Below the pieces are notes generated by a model. The model was not told where the DNA came from. It saw nothing but the letters and a program-made list of their open reading frames with translations, and made no database searches. 64,000 bases of DNA from Paenibacillus tritici. GTDB lineage: Bacteria > Bacillota > Bacilli > Paenibacillales > Paenibacillaceae. The stretch's first letter is position 1; each line of letters starts with the position of its first letter. The DNA is taken from NCBI RefSeq assembly GCF_013204885.1, contig NZ_JABMKX010000019.1, positions 1 through 64,000 of the forward strand, written 5' to 3'. The position numbers were made by a program, and so were the translations under genes. Shown piece by piece: positions 39,840 through 49,010 of the stretch.

Positions 39840-41276
39840 CTACTCCGTAACCGGAGCTGTAATCTTATTATAGATGTCAATATACTGCTGCGCGGATACA
39901 TTCCAGCTGTAATCGCCGGAGAATGCGTTTTTCGCCACTTTTTTCCAGTGCTCCGGCTTGTGGTAGAGCGATACGGCGCGGCGGAGGGTGAACATCATAT
40001 CATGGGCGTTGTAGTCCTTGAAGGTGAAGCCGTTGCCCTCTCCGGTCTCTTCGTTGTACGCCTGAACGGTATCGTTAAGCCCGCCGGTCTCACGGACCAC
40101 CGGAATACTGCCGTAACGCAGCGCCAACAGCTGGCTGATGCCGCAGGGCTCGAATTTGGACGGCATCAGGAAGATGTCGCTGGCGGCATAGATTTTGCGG
40201 GACAAGGCATCATTGAACAGAATCTGTGAAGAGAGCTTGGTAGGGTAACGCCACTGCGCCTCGCGGAACCAGCGTTCGTAGACCTCATCTCCCGTTCCGA
40301 GCAGGACAAATTGAATGTCATCGTAATACAGCAGCTCATCCAGGACACGGGTCAGCAGATCCAGACCTTTGGAATCCACCAGACGGGTAACCATCGCTAC
40401 CATCGGAATATATGGCGCTACCGGCAATCCAAGCTCCTGCTGAAGACCCAGCTTATTCTCGGCCTTCTTCGTCAGATTGGAGCGGTAGCGGGTGAAGATC
40501 GACGAATCGCTGGACGGATTGTAGCTCTTGGTATCAATGCCGTTGACAATCCCGCTCAGGGCATCCGAACGCGAAGCCAGCAGCCCGTCGAGACCGTATC
40601 CGTAATACGGGGTGCGGATCTCATCCGCATAGGTCGGGCTGACCGTCGTGACATGATCACTGTAGACAATCCCGCCTTTCATATAATTCACGTTCCCGTA
40701 GTATTCGACGCCCAGGAAATAGCTGTCGTCCAGTCCCAGCAGCTCACCGAGCACCGAATAAGGGAATACGCCCTGGTACAGGAGATTATGTATGGTGAAC
40801 ACCGTACGCATCTCACTGTAGAACGGATTATGGCGGTAATGCGCCTGTAGTAACAGCGGGATTACCGCCGCATGCCAGTCGTGGCAATGTACGACGTCCG
40901 GCTGGAAAGAAATCGCCGGCAGACATTCCAGCACCGCCCGGTTGAAGAAAGCGAACCGTTCCCCGTCATCCATATAGCCGTAGATCCCATCACGCCCGAA
41001 GTAGTACTCATTATCTATGAAATAGACAGGAATCCCTTCAAAGACAATCCGTTCTATCCCGCAGTATTGGTTACGCCAGCCAATCGGCACATCAAGAGCT
41101 GTGATATGCTCCATCTGAGCAGTGTATTTCTCAGGAATCCCCTTGTATTTGGGCAAGATAACCCGTACATCCACTCCGGCGGCTTTGAGAGCCTTCGGCA
41201 GGGCGCCGATCACATCGGCCAGGCCGCCTGTTTTGATAAATGGATGGGCTTCGGCCGCAGCAAATAAGACTTTCAT
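39840..41276 (-). CDS. glgA: glycogen synthase
   Basis: A 478-residue GT5 glucosyltransferase that extends alpha-1,4-glucan from ADP-glucose. The N-terminal ADP-glucose site 'FIKTGGLADVIGALPKAL' (K-x-G-G at 15-18) is present. The C-terminal GT-B domain has 'MPSKFEPCGISQLLALRYGS' and 'RETGGLNDTV'. AAGGGGG precedes ATG 41276. It follows glgB by 44 bp on the same strand, so both come from one transcript. Confidence 0.97.
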   Translation of the reverse strand: MKVLFAAAEAHPFIKTGGLADVIGALPKALKAAGVDVRVILPKYKGIPEKYTAQMEHITALDVPIGWRNQYCGIERIVFEGIPVYFIDNEYYFGRDGIYGYMDDGERFAFFNRAVLECLPAISFQPDVVHCHDWHAAVIPLLLQAHYRHNPFYSEMRTVFTIHNLLYQGVFPYSVLGELLGLDDSYFLGVEYYGNVNYMKGGIVYSDHVTTVSPTYADEIRTPYYGYGLDGLLASRSDALSGIVNGIDTKSYNPSSDSSIFTRYRSNLTKKAENKLGLQQELGLPVAPYIPMVAMVTRLVDSKGLDLLTRVLDELLYYDDIQFVLLGTGDEVYERWFREAQWRYPTKLSSQILFNDALSRKIYAASDIFLMPSKFEPCGISQLLALRYGSIPVVRETGGLNDTVQAYNEETGEGNGFTFKDYNAHDMMFTLRRAVSLYHKPEHWKKVAKNAFSGDYSWNVSAQQYIDIYNKITAPVTE

Positions 41277-41320
41277 CCAGTTTCCCCCTTCTGATCGAAC
41301 TTAATTTATGGTTCCAACAT

Positions 41321-43237
41321 TCATTTGCCCTTGCGTCCTGACTTCTTGAGCACCACGAACGCAAGCGGCGGCAGGGTCAGCTCGATACTGTTCACCTGAT
41401 TATGCCACTCTGTCTTCGTGCTCGTAAGAGGCTCATTGTGGATGCCTGATCCGCCATATTCGATGTTCTCCGAGCTGAATAACTCCTCATATACGCCCGG
41501 ACGCGGCACCCCGATGCGGTAGTTCCGGCGCTCCACCGGCTGGAAGTTGATGATGATCAGCAGCGTATCAACCGGCCGCTTCCCTCTGCGGATATAGGAT
41601 ACAACGCTTTGGCCGTTGTCGTCCGCATCAATCCACTGATAACCCTCCATCTCATGATCCAGCTCCCACAGGGCTTTTTCGGCAAGGTACAGCTTATTGA
41701 GCGCAGCCGTATAGGCCAGCATCCGCCGGTGGCTCTCATAATCCAGCAGCAGCCAGTCGAGCTGATCCTGATCCTTCCATTCGATGAATTGTCCGAATTC
41801 TCCGCCCATGAACAGCAGTTTTTTACCCGGATGACTGATCTGATACCCAAGCAGAATCCGCAGACCGGCAAATTTCTGCTCATAGGAGCCGGGCATTTTG
41901 TCCAGCAGCGACTTCTTGCCGTGAACCACTTCATCATGGGACAACGGCAGCGTGTAGTTCTCGGCATACGCATAGCATATCGGAAAGGTCAACAAATTAT
42001 GATGGTAAGGGCGTGATCCGAAATCACGTTCTATGTAGCCCAAGGTGTCATTCATCCAGCCCATATTCCACTTGTAGTTGAAGCCAAGGCCTCCTTCATG
42101 CACCGGTGAAGTGACACCCGGCCAGGCACTGGATTCTTCGGCCATCATGAGCGCCTTCGGATAATACTGGAAGATCGTCTGGTTCAGTTGCTGAATGAAA
42201 CGGATCGCCTCCAGATTCTCGAGCCCGCCGTTCTCGTTCGTTCTGTACTGATGATGATCCTTCTCGAAATCAAGCCGCAGCATACTGGTAACTGCATCGA
42301 CGCGCATACCGTCAATATGATATTTCTCAAACCAGAATAAGGCATTAGAAATCAGGAAGGACCAAATCTCCGGCTTGCTGAAGTCGAAGGACAAGGTGCC
42401 CCAGCCCGGCTTCTCAGCCAGCATCGGATCAGCATACTCATACAACGGTGAACCGTCGAACAAGCGCAGGCCATGGGCATCCTTCGCGAAATGAGCCGGA
42501 ACCCAGTCCAGGATAACTCCAATGCCCGCCTGATGCAGCTGATCAATCAGATACATCAGATCCTGCGGTTCCCCGAAGCGGCTGGTGGCCGCAAAGTAAC
42601 CTGTCCCCTGATATCCCCAGGATAGATCATAAGGATGTTCAGCGAGCGGCATAAACTCCACATGGGTATAGCTCATCTCTGTCAGGTAAGGGATCAGCAG
42701 GCTGCTTATCTCTCTATAAGTATAGAGCTCTCCGTCTTCCTTCTGCCGCCAGGTGCCCAGGTGCATCTCATAAATGTTCATCGGTGCCTGGTAAGGCCCC
42801 TTGCTCTTCCGGCGCCAGGCGGCATCCCCCCATTTGTAGCCTTCAAGATCTGCCACGACGGATGCTGTAGCGGGACGTACTTCTGCCTTAAATGCGTAAG
42901 GGTCGGCCTTGAGGAAGCTTGTCCCATCCGCTCCTATAATCCTGTATTTGTAAAAAGTTCCCGGCTCTATACCCGGGAAAAAACGACTCCAAAATCCTGA
43001 ATCGGGTATCTTATATAACGTATCAAGATCGGATGTTCCATCCCAGCTGTTATGATCACCAGCCAGTCCTACATATGCCGCATGAGGAGCCCACACGGTA
43101 AAGCGAACACCGGCTTGCCCTTCTTGGACGGCAATGTGCGCGCCAAGCATCGTATAGCTGCGATAATTCGTGCCTTCATGGAACAGATAAATATCTTCAG
43201 CTGACGGGAGGTTTACTGTTTTTGATAAATCGGCCAA
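41321..43237 (-). CDS. glgB: 1,4-alpha-glucan branching enzyme
   Basis: A 638-residue GH13 enzyme that forms alpha-1,6 branches in glycogen. The CBM48 domain is at about 30-125 ('GVRFTVWAPHAAYVGLAGDH'). In the barrel, 'GMRVDAVTSML' carries the nucleophile Asp and 'MMAEESSAWP' the acid Glu; 'LPLSHDEVVHGKKSL' is the conserved third region. I chose TTG 43237, with AAGGTGGTGATGA just upstream; the ATG at 43267 has no site. It is first in the glgB-glgA transcript and divergent from glgC. Confidence 0.95.
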   Translation of the reverse strand: MADLSKTVNLPSAEDIYLFHEGTNYRSYTMLGAHIAVQEGQAGVRFTVWAPHAAYVGLAGDHNSWDGTSDLDTLYKIPDSGFWSRFFPGIEPGTFYKYRIIGADGTSFLKADPYAFKAEVRPATASVVADLEGYKWGDAAWRRKSKGPYQAPMNIYEMHLGTWRQKEDGELYTYREISSLLIPYLTEMSYTHVEFMPLAEHPYDLSWGYQGTGYFAATSRFGEPQDLMYLIDQLHQAGIGVILDWVPAHFAKDAHGLRLFDGSPLYEYADPMLAEKPGWGTLSFDFSKPEIWSFLISNALFWFEKYHIDGMRVDAVTSMLRLDFEKDHHQYRTNENGGLENLEAIRFIQQLNQTIFQYYPKALMMAEESSAWPGVTSPVHEGGLGFNYKWNMGWMNDTLGYIERDFGSRPYHHNLLTFPICYAYAENYTLPLSHDEVVHGKKSLLDKMPGSYEQKFAGLRILLGYQISHPGKKLLFMGGEFGQFIEWKDQDQLDWLLLDYESHRRMLAYTAALNKLYLAEKALWELDHEMEGYQWIDADDNGQSVVSYIRRGKRPVDTLLIIINFQPVERRNYRIGVPRPGVYEELFSSENIEYGGSGIHNEPLTSTKTEWHNQVNSIELTLPPLAFVVLKKSGRKGK

Positions 43238-43453
43238 ATCATCACCACCTTTGTATATAGGATGCACCTTTTACATTACCCGAATATGCTGCATTTGAAA
43301 ATGATTTTGCGAGTAAATCCGCTGATTTCTGAATAAAGAAAATGTTTATGTAATTTTTCTTGATTCACAGCAATATAATTCCCCTATGCCGTTTCAAGCG
43401 CCCACAGAGCGTGTATATTACAAGCATTGACAAAAAAATGGGAGGGATAACAA

Positions 43454-44677
43454 ATGAGTAAAAAAGAATGTATCGCCATGCTTCTGGCAGGCGGAGAAGG
43501 CCGCAGACTGGCCCCCTTGACTACCAGCATGGCTAAGCCTGCAGTCCCTTTCGGCGGACAGTACAGAATTATTGATTTTCCCCTCAGCAATTGTGTGAAT
43601 TCCAAGATTGATACGATCGGAGTATTGACTCAATACGAAGCAGAATCCTTGCATCAGCATATCGGTGAAGGCGAGCCCTGGGGGCTGCACAGCAGCAGTG
43701 ACCGGGGTGTAAAACTGCTCCCTTCAGGTGTTGAAGGCAGAGACAGCTATACAGGCACCGCCGATGCTATTTATAAGAATATAGAATATATTGACAGTCA
43801 AAATCCGGAGCATGTTCTGATCCTGTCGGGAGACCATATCTATCACATGGATTACCGCAAAATGCTCGATTATCACATCGCCAAGTCCGCAAAGGCCACC
43901 ATTTCGGTAATGGAGGTACCTTGGGAGGAAGCGAGCCGCTTCGGTGTGATGAACGTGGATGAGGAGTTCAAAATCTCCGAGTTTGCCGAGAAACCAAAGG
44001 CTCCGAAGAGCAATCTGGCCTCCATGGGCATCTATCTGTTCGAGTGGGCATACCTCAAGGCTCATTTGGTGCGCGATGCGGCAAATCCAGACTCCGGTCA
44101 TGATTTCGGTAAAGATGTGATTCCGTCCATGCTGGATGCAAGCGATGAGCTGTTCGCCTACCGCTTCAAGGGCTATTGGAGAGATGTCGGCACGGTCAGC
44201 AGCCTCTGGGAAGCACATATGGATCTTCTGCAGACAGAGGATGGCTTCCAGCTCGATAACTCCCGCTGGCCGATGTACAGCCGTGCCATGCGCACCAAGC
44301 TGACCGCCGTCAGACCACGGGTTCAGATTCCCGCAGCGGATTGCCTGGTTCACGACAGCTGCCTGCTCGAAGGTACCCCGCAGCGTTCTGTAATCTTCGG
44401 CGGCGTAGAGATCGGCAAGCAGAGCAGAATCAATCAGAGTGTGGTTATGCCGGGTGCCCGCATCGGCCGTGGTGTTCTGATTGAGAATGCGATTATCGGT
44501 GAAGGTGCAGTCATCAAGGACGGTGCTGTGATTAAAGGCAGTACGGATAACATCGTAGTTGTCGGTCCGCACGAGATTGTAGCTGCCAAACCGCTGGTCC
44601 GTACGCAGCCTTCCCGTCTGCTCCAGGAGGTCTATGAGAAGTCCGGCCGTCTTCGCGCAGAGGGTATGCCTTCATAA
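43454..44677 (+). CDS. glgC: glucose-1-phosphate adenylyltransferase
   Basis: A 407-residue enzyme that makes ADP-glucose, the donor for GlgA. The N-terminal nucleotidyltransferase motif is '[20 protein letters not shown]'. Further motifs are '[10 protein letters not shown]', '[12 protein letters not shown]' and 'FAEKPKAP' (sugar-phosphate Lys). The C-terminal part from about 290 is a left-handed beta-helix. GGGAGG precedes ATG 43454. In many Bacilli glgC is followed by glgD; here no glgD is present and glgC is divergent from glgB-glgA across 216 bp. Confidence 0.97.
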   Translation: MSKKECIAMLLAGGEGRRLAPLTTSMAKPAVPFGGQYRIIDFPLSNCVNSKIDTIGVLTQYEAESLHQHIGEGEPWGLHSSSDRGVKLLPSGVEGRDSYTGTADAIYKNIEYIDSQNPEHVLILSGDHIYHMDYRKMLDYHIAKSAKATISVMEVPWEEASRFGVMNVDEEFKISEFAEKPKAPKSNLASMGIYLFEWAYLKAHLVRDAANPDSGHDFGKDVIPSMLDASDELFAYRFKGYWRDVGTVSSLWEAHMDLLQTEDGFQLDNSRWPMYSRAMRTKLTAVRPRVQIPAADCLVHDSCLLEGTPQRSVIFGGVEIGKQSRINQSVVMPGARIGRGVLIENAIIGEGAVIKDGAVIKGSTDNIVVVGPHEIVAAKPLVRTQPSRLLQEVYEKSGRLRAEGMPS

Positions 44678-44710
44678 TCTAATTTTTCAGCCCGCAGGGC
44701 TGTTACATAC

Positions 44711-44758
44711 AAAGGGATACAACCCGGTCCGCTTGGACTATGCTGTATCCCTTTTGTG
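44711..44758 (+). terminator. terminator after glgC
   Basis: AAAGGGATACA (44711-44721) pairs perfectly with TGTATCCCTTT (44744-44754). An inner GGTCC/GGACT-type pairing is possible, and T-rich sequence follows. It may also serve the convergent kinase gene. Confidence 0.75.
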
Positions 44759-44801
44759 TGTGTTCTCTTATTGAATTATCCGTTATATGTTGCCATTTCG
44801 A

Positions 44802-46205
44802 TCAGGACTTCTCCTGCTCTACCTCAACAAGCGGCAGAATGACGGTAACCTGAGTCCCCTTGCCAAGCTCGCTGTCCATCTCCAGCTTGCCGTGATGAAG
44901 CTCCACAATCTGCTGGGAGATAGCCAGCCCGAGACCGGTTCCGCCGTTCAGGGCATCGACCTGGAAGAAGCGGTCCCGCACTCTGGACAGATGCGCTTCA
45001 CTGATCCCGATGCCGCTGTCGCGGACGGTGACAGCCATCTCCGTAGATGACAGGCGCTCCGCCGACAATACGATACTGGAATCCTCCGGCGAGAACTTCA
45101 CCGCATTGTCCACCAGATTGAGGAAGACCTGCTTCAAGCGGTTCGCATCCCCTCTGGTGAAGATCGTCTCCTCACATTCCAGCAGCAGATGAATCCGCTT
45201 CTTCTCAGCCTTGGCCCAGATATTGAGCAGCGTCTCCTGCAGGAGAACCTTGATATCCACCTGTCCCATGGACAGCTTCATTTCGTTCTGCTGCAGCTTG
45301 GAGAAATCGAGAATCTCTTCCACCAGCCCGATCAGCCGGTCGCTCTCCCGCGAGATAATCCCTACGCCAAGCTTGGTCTCTTCAGGATCATAGCCGCCGG
45401 AGACCAGCGTCTCACTCCAGCCCTTGATGCTGGTCAATGGGGTGCGCAGCTCATGGGAGATCGAAGAAATGAAATCATCCTTGATCTGGTTGCTGCGGAC
45501 AATCTCATCCGCCATATAATTCAGCGTTGAAGCCAGCTCTCCGATCTCGTACCGGTAATCGCCCTTAATCCGGGTGGTGAACTTGCCCTTGGCCATCTGC
45601 GCCGACACTGCCGTAATATTATTCAGCGGACGCACAATGGAATTGGCCAGACCGAAGCTGAACACTAATACGATGGACACAACTGCCATCCCGATGCCGA
45701 TGGAGAGCAAGGTCAGATTAAGCAGATTTTTGTTGACACCTTCCATGGAGGTCAGATACCGCAGCACATATGTATCATGAGCGTTGATCTGCACCATCTT
45801 GGATACCGCCATGACATTCTCATTGGTGCCTGCCTGGCGGCCCACCCAGCGGCCGATATTGCCGCCAACCGCCTCGGGGACATCACTGGTGGTGATCGTC
45901 CGGTCCGGCTGGAACCCGGTGGAGCTGGTGATGATGTCCCCCTTAAGGGTCAGAACCTCCAGCTCGGTAAACTCCATATTGAATAATTCAAGCAGCTGCT
46001 CCAGCTGGTTCGGCGACCTTTCGTCGATTCCATACTTCACATAAGTCTCAGCCACACTGATATGAGTGGTGATTTTGCTGTAGATGCTGTTGTAATAATA
46101 CGTGCGGATCGCCAGCAGAAAGATCGTCTCAACGAGGAGAAGCGCCACAAAGACTACCAGAATATAGTGCAGTACGATCTGTCTGCGCATCCCCTTCTTG
46201 ATCAT
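44802..46205 (-). CDS. sensor histidine kinase, HAMP-type
   Basis: This encodes 467 residues. Membrane helices lie near 8-30 and 160-185 and bound an extracellular sensor of about 130 residues. A HAMP domain follows ('VRPLNNITAVSAQMAKGKFT'). HisKA has the phosphorylated His in 'FISSISHELRTPLTSIKGWS', and HATPase has 'NLVDNAVKFSP', 'DSGIGI' and 'GTGLGLAISQ'. The start ATG 46205 overlaps the regulator's TGA stop as ATGA, so the pair is translationally coupled. It is the last gene of the ATPase/lipoprotein/regulator/kinase operon. The signal is unknown. Confidence 0.93.
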   Translation of the reverse strand: MIKKGMRRQIVLHYILVVFVALLLVETIFLLAIRTYYYNSIYSKITTHISVAETYVKYGIDERSPNQLEQLLELFNMEFTELEVLTLKGDIITSSTGFQPDRTITTSDVPEAVGGNIGRWVGRQAGTNENVMAVSKMVQINAHDTYVLRYLTSMEGVNKNLLNLTLLSIGIGMAVVSIVLVFSFGLANSIVRPLNNITAVSAQMAKGKFTTRIKGDYRYEIGELASTLNYMADEIVRSNQIKDDFISSISHELRTPLTSIKGWSETLVSGGYDPEETKLGVGIISRESDRLIGLVEEILDFSKLQQNEMKLSMGQVDIKVLLQETLLNIWAKAEKKRIHLLLECEETIFTRGDANRLKQVFLNLVDNAVKFSPEDSSIVLSAERLSSTEMAVTVRDSGIGISEAHLSRVRDRFFQVDALNGGTGLGLAISQQIVELHHGKLEMDSELGKGTQVTVILPLVEVEQEKS

Positions 46206-46900
46206 TGTACCTGACCTTTCCATTTATAGCCGTGCCCCCACACCGTCTGCAGGTATTCAGGCTCCGACGGATTATTTTCGATTTTTTGACGCAAGCGGCG
46301 GATGTTGACATCAACGATCTTAGGGTCACCCATATACTCCTTGCCCCACACATGATCCAGCAGGGAGTCACGGCTAAGCGGTGTATTCTCCTTCTCCAGG
46401 AAGAACTGCACCAGTGAGAATTCCGTTGGCGTCAGCTCAATCGCTTCTCCGCTCCGCTTGAACTGCTTGGAGATCAGATCCAGGGTGAACGGACCCGAGT
46501 GGAACGATACCTTGGCCGACTGCTCCCGGTGAACATTGACCCGGCGCAACAGCGACTGGATACGGGCGATCAGCTCGGTTGGACTGAACGGCTTACTGAC
46601 ATGGTCATCTGCCCCTACGGACAGCGCATAGACCTTGTCCTGCTCCTGAACCTTGGCGGTCAGGAAAATAATTCCCAGCCGTTCATTGGTCTCCCGGATG
46701 CGTCTGCAGACTTCAAAGCCGTCGATGCCGGGAACCATGACATCCAGCAAAGCGATATCAATATCATGTATGGTAGTCAGCTTATGCAGCGCTTCATTGC
46801 CGTCTGCCGCCTCCAGTACTTCAAAGCCGTTGCGCTTCAGGTTAATGACAATAAAACTGCGGATGGATTCTTCATCCTCCAGAATCAGTACTTTACTCAT
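46202..46900 (-). CDS. OmpR/PhoB-type response regulator
   Basis: This encodes 232 residues. The receiver domain has 'LILEDEES', phospho-acceptor Asp53 in 'IALLDVMVPG' and Lys in 'VSKPFSP'. The winged-helix output domain is at about 130-230 ('LTPTEFSLVQFFLEKENTPL' to 'VWGHGYKWKG'). ATG 46900 follows AAGGAAGGG; a longer frame upstream would run into the lipoprotein gene. It overlaps that gene by 8 bp and the kinase gene by 4 bp. It probably controls this operon or cell-envelope genes. Confidence 0.94.
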   Translation of the reverse strand: MSKVLILEDEESIRSFIVINLKRNGFEVLEAADGNEALHKLTTIHDIDIALLDVMVPGIDGFEVCRRIRETNERLGIIFLTAKVQEQDKVYALSVGADDHVSKPFSPTELIARIQSLLRRVNVHREQSAKVSFHSGPFTLDLISKQFKRSGEAIELTPTEFSLVQFFLEKENTPLSRDSLLDHVWGKEYMGDPKIVDVNIRRLRQKIENNPSEPEYLQTVWGHGYKWKGQVQ

Positions 46901-48194
46901 CGATTCCCTTCCTTTCGATAGAGGATTTGACCCTTCCCTCTTCTCCTCCGATTGTATTCTGTTCCAGTTCTCCACGGTACCCGATCATCTTGTCCAGATC
47001 GCGTCCGAGCAGCTTCCAGCCGGTATTCTTCACCCGGTCCCATTCCGCCGGTGAGAAGAATGAGACCTCGGCGACAGTCTCTCCGGTATCCGTCATAATG
47101 AATTTGAGCGATTTGTTCTGAACCGACTTGGTGTCAATGGTCACCCGCTCCTGCCATTCGGGAGCGAAATTAATGGTGAACCGGTCCAGCGGATCATTAT
47201 AGAGCTGGGTGCTGAAGGTCAGGCCTTCTTTGCCGTCCCATTTGTAATAAGAATTGAAATACGGAATAGTCTCCGGGTCGAAATACTCCCAGCCCTTGGG
47301 AGGAACCAGGATTCCGATCTCAATAACTCCGTCCATATCAATATCCTCGCTGACGATTTTGCGGTCCTTGAAGGTGCGGGCATCTCCCGGAATCACCACA
47401 CGAAGCTTATTATTATCCATTACAACCACCGTTGTGTAGGCAGAGCGCGAATCCACGGCAGAATCCAGGACGATCCCCTCTTTGTTCGCAGCCACTTTTC
47501 CTGAGACAATATTGTAATAGCTATTGAAATACGGGTCCAGGTCGTCGAGTTCATCCAGCAGCTTGAAGCTGTCGTTATACTGGTAGGTAGCTATTGTAGC
47601 GAATTCATTACGCTTGAAGTATACCACGGTGATATCCGGAATCCCGTCTTCGTTCAGATCGCCGATGATATATTTGGTGTACGGCTTGGTCAGAATCTCT
47701 TCCAGCTCCCCGCCGGAATAGCTGTAGACGACCATCCCCTTCACGCCCTTCTCTTCCCCGCGGGAATAGCCGGTGACAATATTGAGCTTCCCGTCACCCG
47801 TGACATCCTTAAGCTCCACAGAATCCAGCACGGTGCCGTCGCCGTCAAAAACAAGCTTCTTCACCCAGGTATCCTCATGCTTCTCCAGAATCATCCCGTG
47901 GATCACCACCGCTTCGTTCTTCGTCTCGTAGAACACAAGCGTCTCCATAATTCCATCGTTGTCCAGATCCTCGGTGAAAATCGAGCTGTTATCATCATTG
48001 GCCGGACGAAGCAGCGTGGCATCCAGTGTCTTCAATGAAGAGTTAATGGCTGCCATCAGCGAAGCCTTGTCACCGGACAGCTGAGGTACCTTCATCTGGG
48101 AGACCGGATCACTGATAAAGGTGCAGCCCGATAGGGCGAACAGGGACAGAGCGGCTGCGGCAAGCCCTCCCAGTAGGCGCATATTGAGTTTCAT
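46893..48194 (-). CDS. lipoprotein with four DxDxDG (FG-GAP/VCBS-like) repeats
   Basis: This encodes 433 residues. The signal peptide has lipobox LSGC (Cys24). Four calcium-loop-like repeats are visible: 'DLDNDGIMETL' (76), 'DVTGDGKLNIV' (130), 'DLNEDGIPDIT' (179) and 'DIDMDGVIEIG' (284), each followed by a beta strand. This spacing suggests a beta-propeller or similar repeat fold on the outer face of the membrane. A separate C-terminal domain (about 330-420) follows. No named function is recognised. It lies 1 bp after the PhnC-like ATPase gene and overlaps the response-regulator gene, so it is a strong candidate for an extracytoplasmic sensor part of this two-component system. Confidence 0.8.
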   Translation of the reverse strand: MKLNMRLLGGLAAAALSLFALSGCTFISDPVSQMKVPQLSGDKASLMAAINSSLKTLDATLLRPANDDNSSIFTEDLDNDGIMETLVFYETKNEAVVIHGMILEKHEDTWVKKLVFDGDGTVLDSVELKDVTGDGKLNIVTGYSRGEEKGVKGMVVYSYSGGELEEILTKPYTKYIIGDLNEDGIPDITVVYFKRNEFATIATYQYNDSFKLLDELDDLDPYFNSYYNIVSGKVAANKEGIVLDSAVDSRSAYTTVVVMDNNKLRVVIPGDARTFKDRKIVSEDIDMDGVIEIGILVPPKGWEYFDPETIPYFNSYYKWDGKEGLTFSTQLYNDPLDRFTINFAPEWQERVTIDTKSVQNKSLKFIMTDTGETVAEVSFFSPAEWDRVKNTGWKLLGRDLDKMIGYRGELEQNTIGGEEGRVKSSIERKGIDE

Positions 48195-48195
48195 T

Positions 48196-48921
48196 TCACA
48201 GATGCAGCCTTTCCTGCGAGGTCAGCCGGCGTCCTTTGACATCATGTTTGATTCTTCCATCCTCCAGCACCCACAGACGGCTGGCAAAGCGTTCGGCCAG
48301 CTCGATCGGCAGAACGGTCAGAACGGTCAGCCCCGTCTCCTTGCACAGATTACGGAGCGTTTCAAGGACATTCTCCGCAGTTTTGGGGTCCAGGCCCGTA
48401 ACCGGCTCATCGGCAAGGATTACCTTGGCGCCGTGAACGAGTGCCCGGGCAATCGCTACCCGCTGCTTCTCACCGCCGCTGAGCTGGCTGGTCTTCAGCT
48501 TGGCCTTATCCAGCAGGCCGAGCAGATCCAGCTGGTCCATAGCCCCCATATAATCATCCGAACGGACCATTCCTGTAGCCATCCGCCAGAGCGGTGTCTG
48601 TGAGGCCTGTCCGATCAGCACATTCTTCAGTGCAGTGCGGTTCGGATTCAGCTCCGCGTTCTGCTCCAGATACGCCCATTCCCGGCGGATCTTACGTTTG
48701 CCGGCAAACGGGCTCTTCATAATATCGGTCCCGTCTACCCTGAAATTCCCTCTGTCCCACTTCTCGCGCAGTGCCAGACACCGCAGAAGTGTCGATTTAC
48801 CGCTTCCGCTGGGTCCCAGCAGCGCCACAAATTCTCCCGGCTCTAATTGAAATCCGATATCCTGCAGAACCGGTGCTTTATCTTCCCCGACCGCTTTGGC
48901 CAAATGTTCAACTGTAATCAT
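48196..48921 (-). CDS. PhnC-like ABC ATPase
   Basis: This encodes 241 residues. Walker A 'GPSGSGKST' is at about 36-44, the signature 'LSGGEKQRVAIARALVHG', Walker B 'VILADEPVTGLD'. The Q-loop region 'YLEQNAELNPNRTALKNVLI' and 'RMATGMVRSDDYMGAMDQLD' resembles the phosphonate-importer ATPase PhnC. No permease or phosphonate-binding gene is in the window, so it may energise something other than transport or pair with distant permeases. ATG 48921 follows AGGAG. It is first in the operon with lipoprotein, regulator and kinase; a promoter lies at 48951-48979. Confidence 0.88.
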   Translation of the reverse strand: MITVEHLAKAVGEDKAPVLQDIGFQLEPGEFVALLGPSGSGKSTLLRCLALREKWDRGNFRVDGTDIMKSPFAGKRKIRREWAYLEQNAELNPNRTALKNVLIGQASQTPLWRMATGMVRSDDYMGAMDQLDLLGLLDKAKLKTSQLSGGEKQRVAIARALVHGAKVILADEPVTGLDPKTAENVLETLRNLCKETGLTVLTVLPIELAERFASRLWVLEDGRIKHDVKGRRLTSQERLHL

Positions 48922-48950
48922 AGGTCAGCCTCTCCTGTCTTCGACTCTAC

Positions 48951-48979
48951 TCTATAGTGTACTCTGAAAGCGGGATCAA
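48951..48979 (-). promoter_or_regulatory. sigma-A-like promoter of the ATPase/lipoprotein/two-component operon
   Basis: On the minus strand TTGATC (48979-48974), a 17-bp spacer and TATAGA (48956-48951) lie 30 bp before the ATPase start codon. Confidence 0.55.
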
Positions 48980-49010
48980 ATTCCATGCGAGCATTCGTTC
49001 TTATCTTACC

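Noticed and set aside
48196-48921. Phosphonate uptake system
   Set aside because: Only the ATPase resembles PhnC. There is no PhnD-type binding protein, permease or C-P lyase gene nearby.
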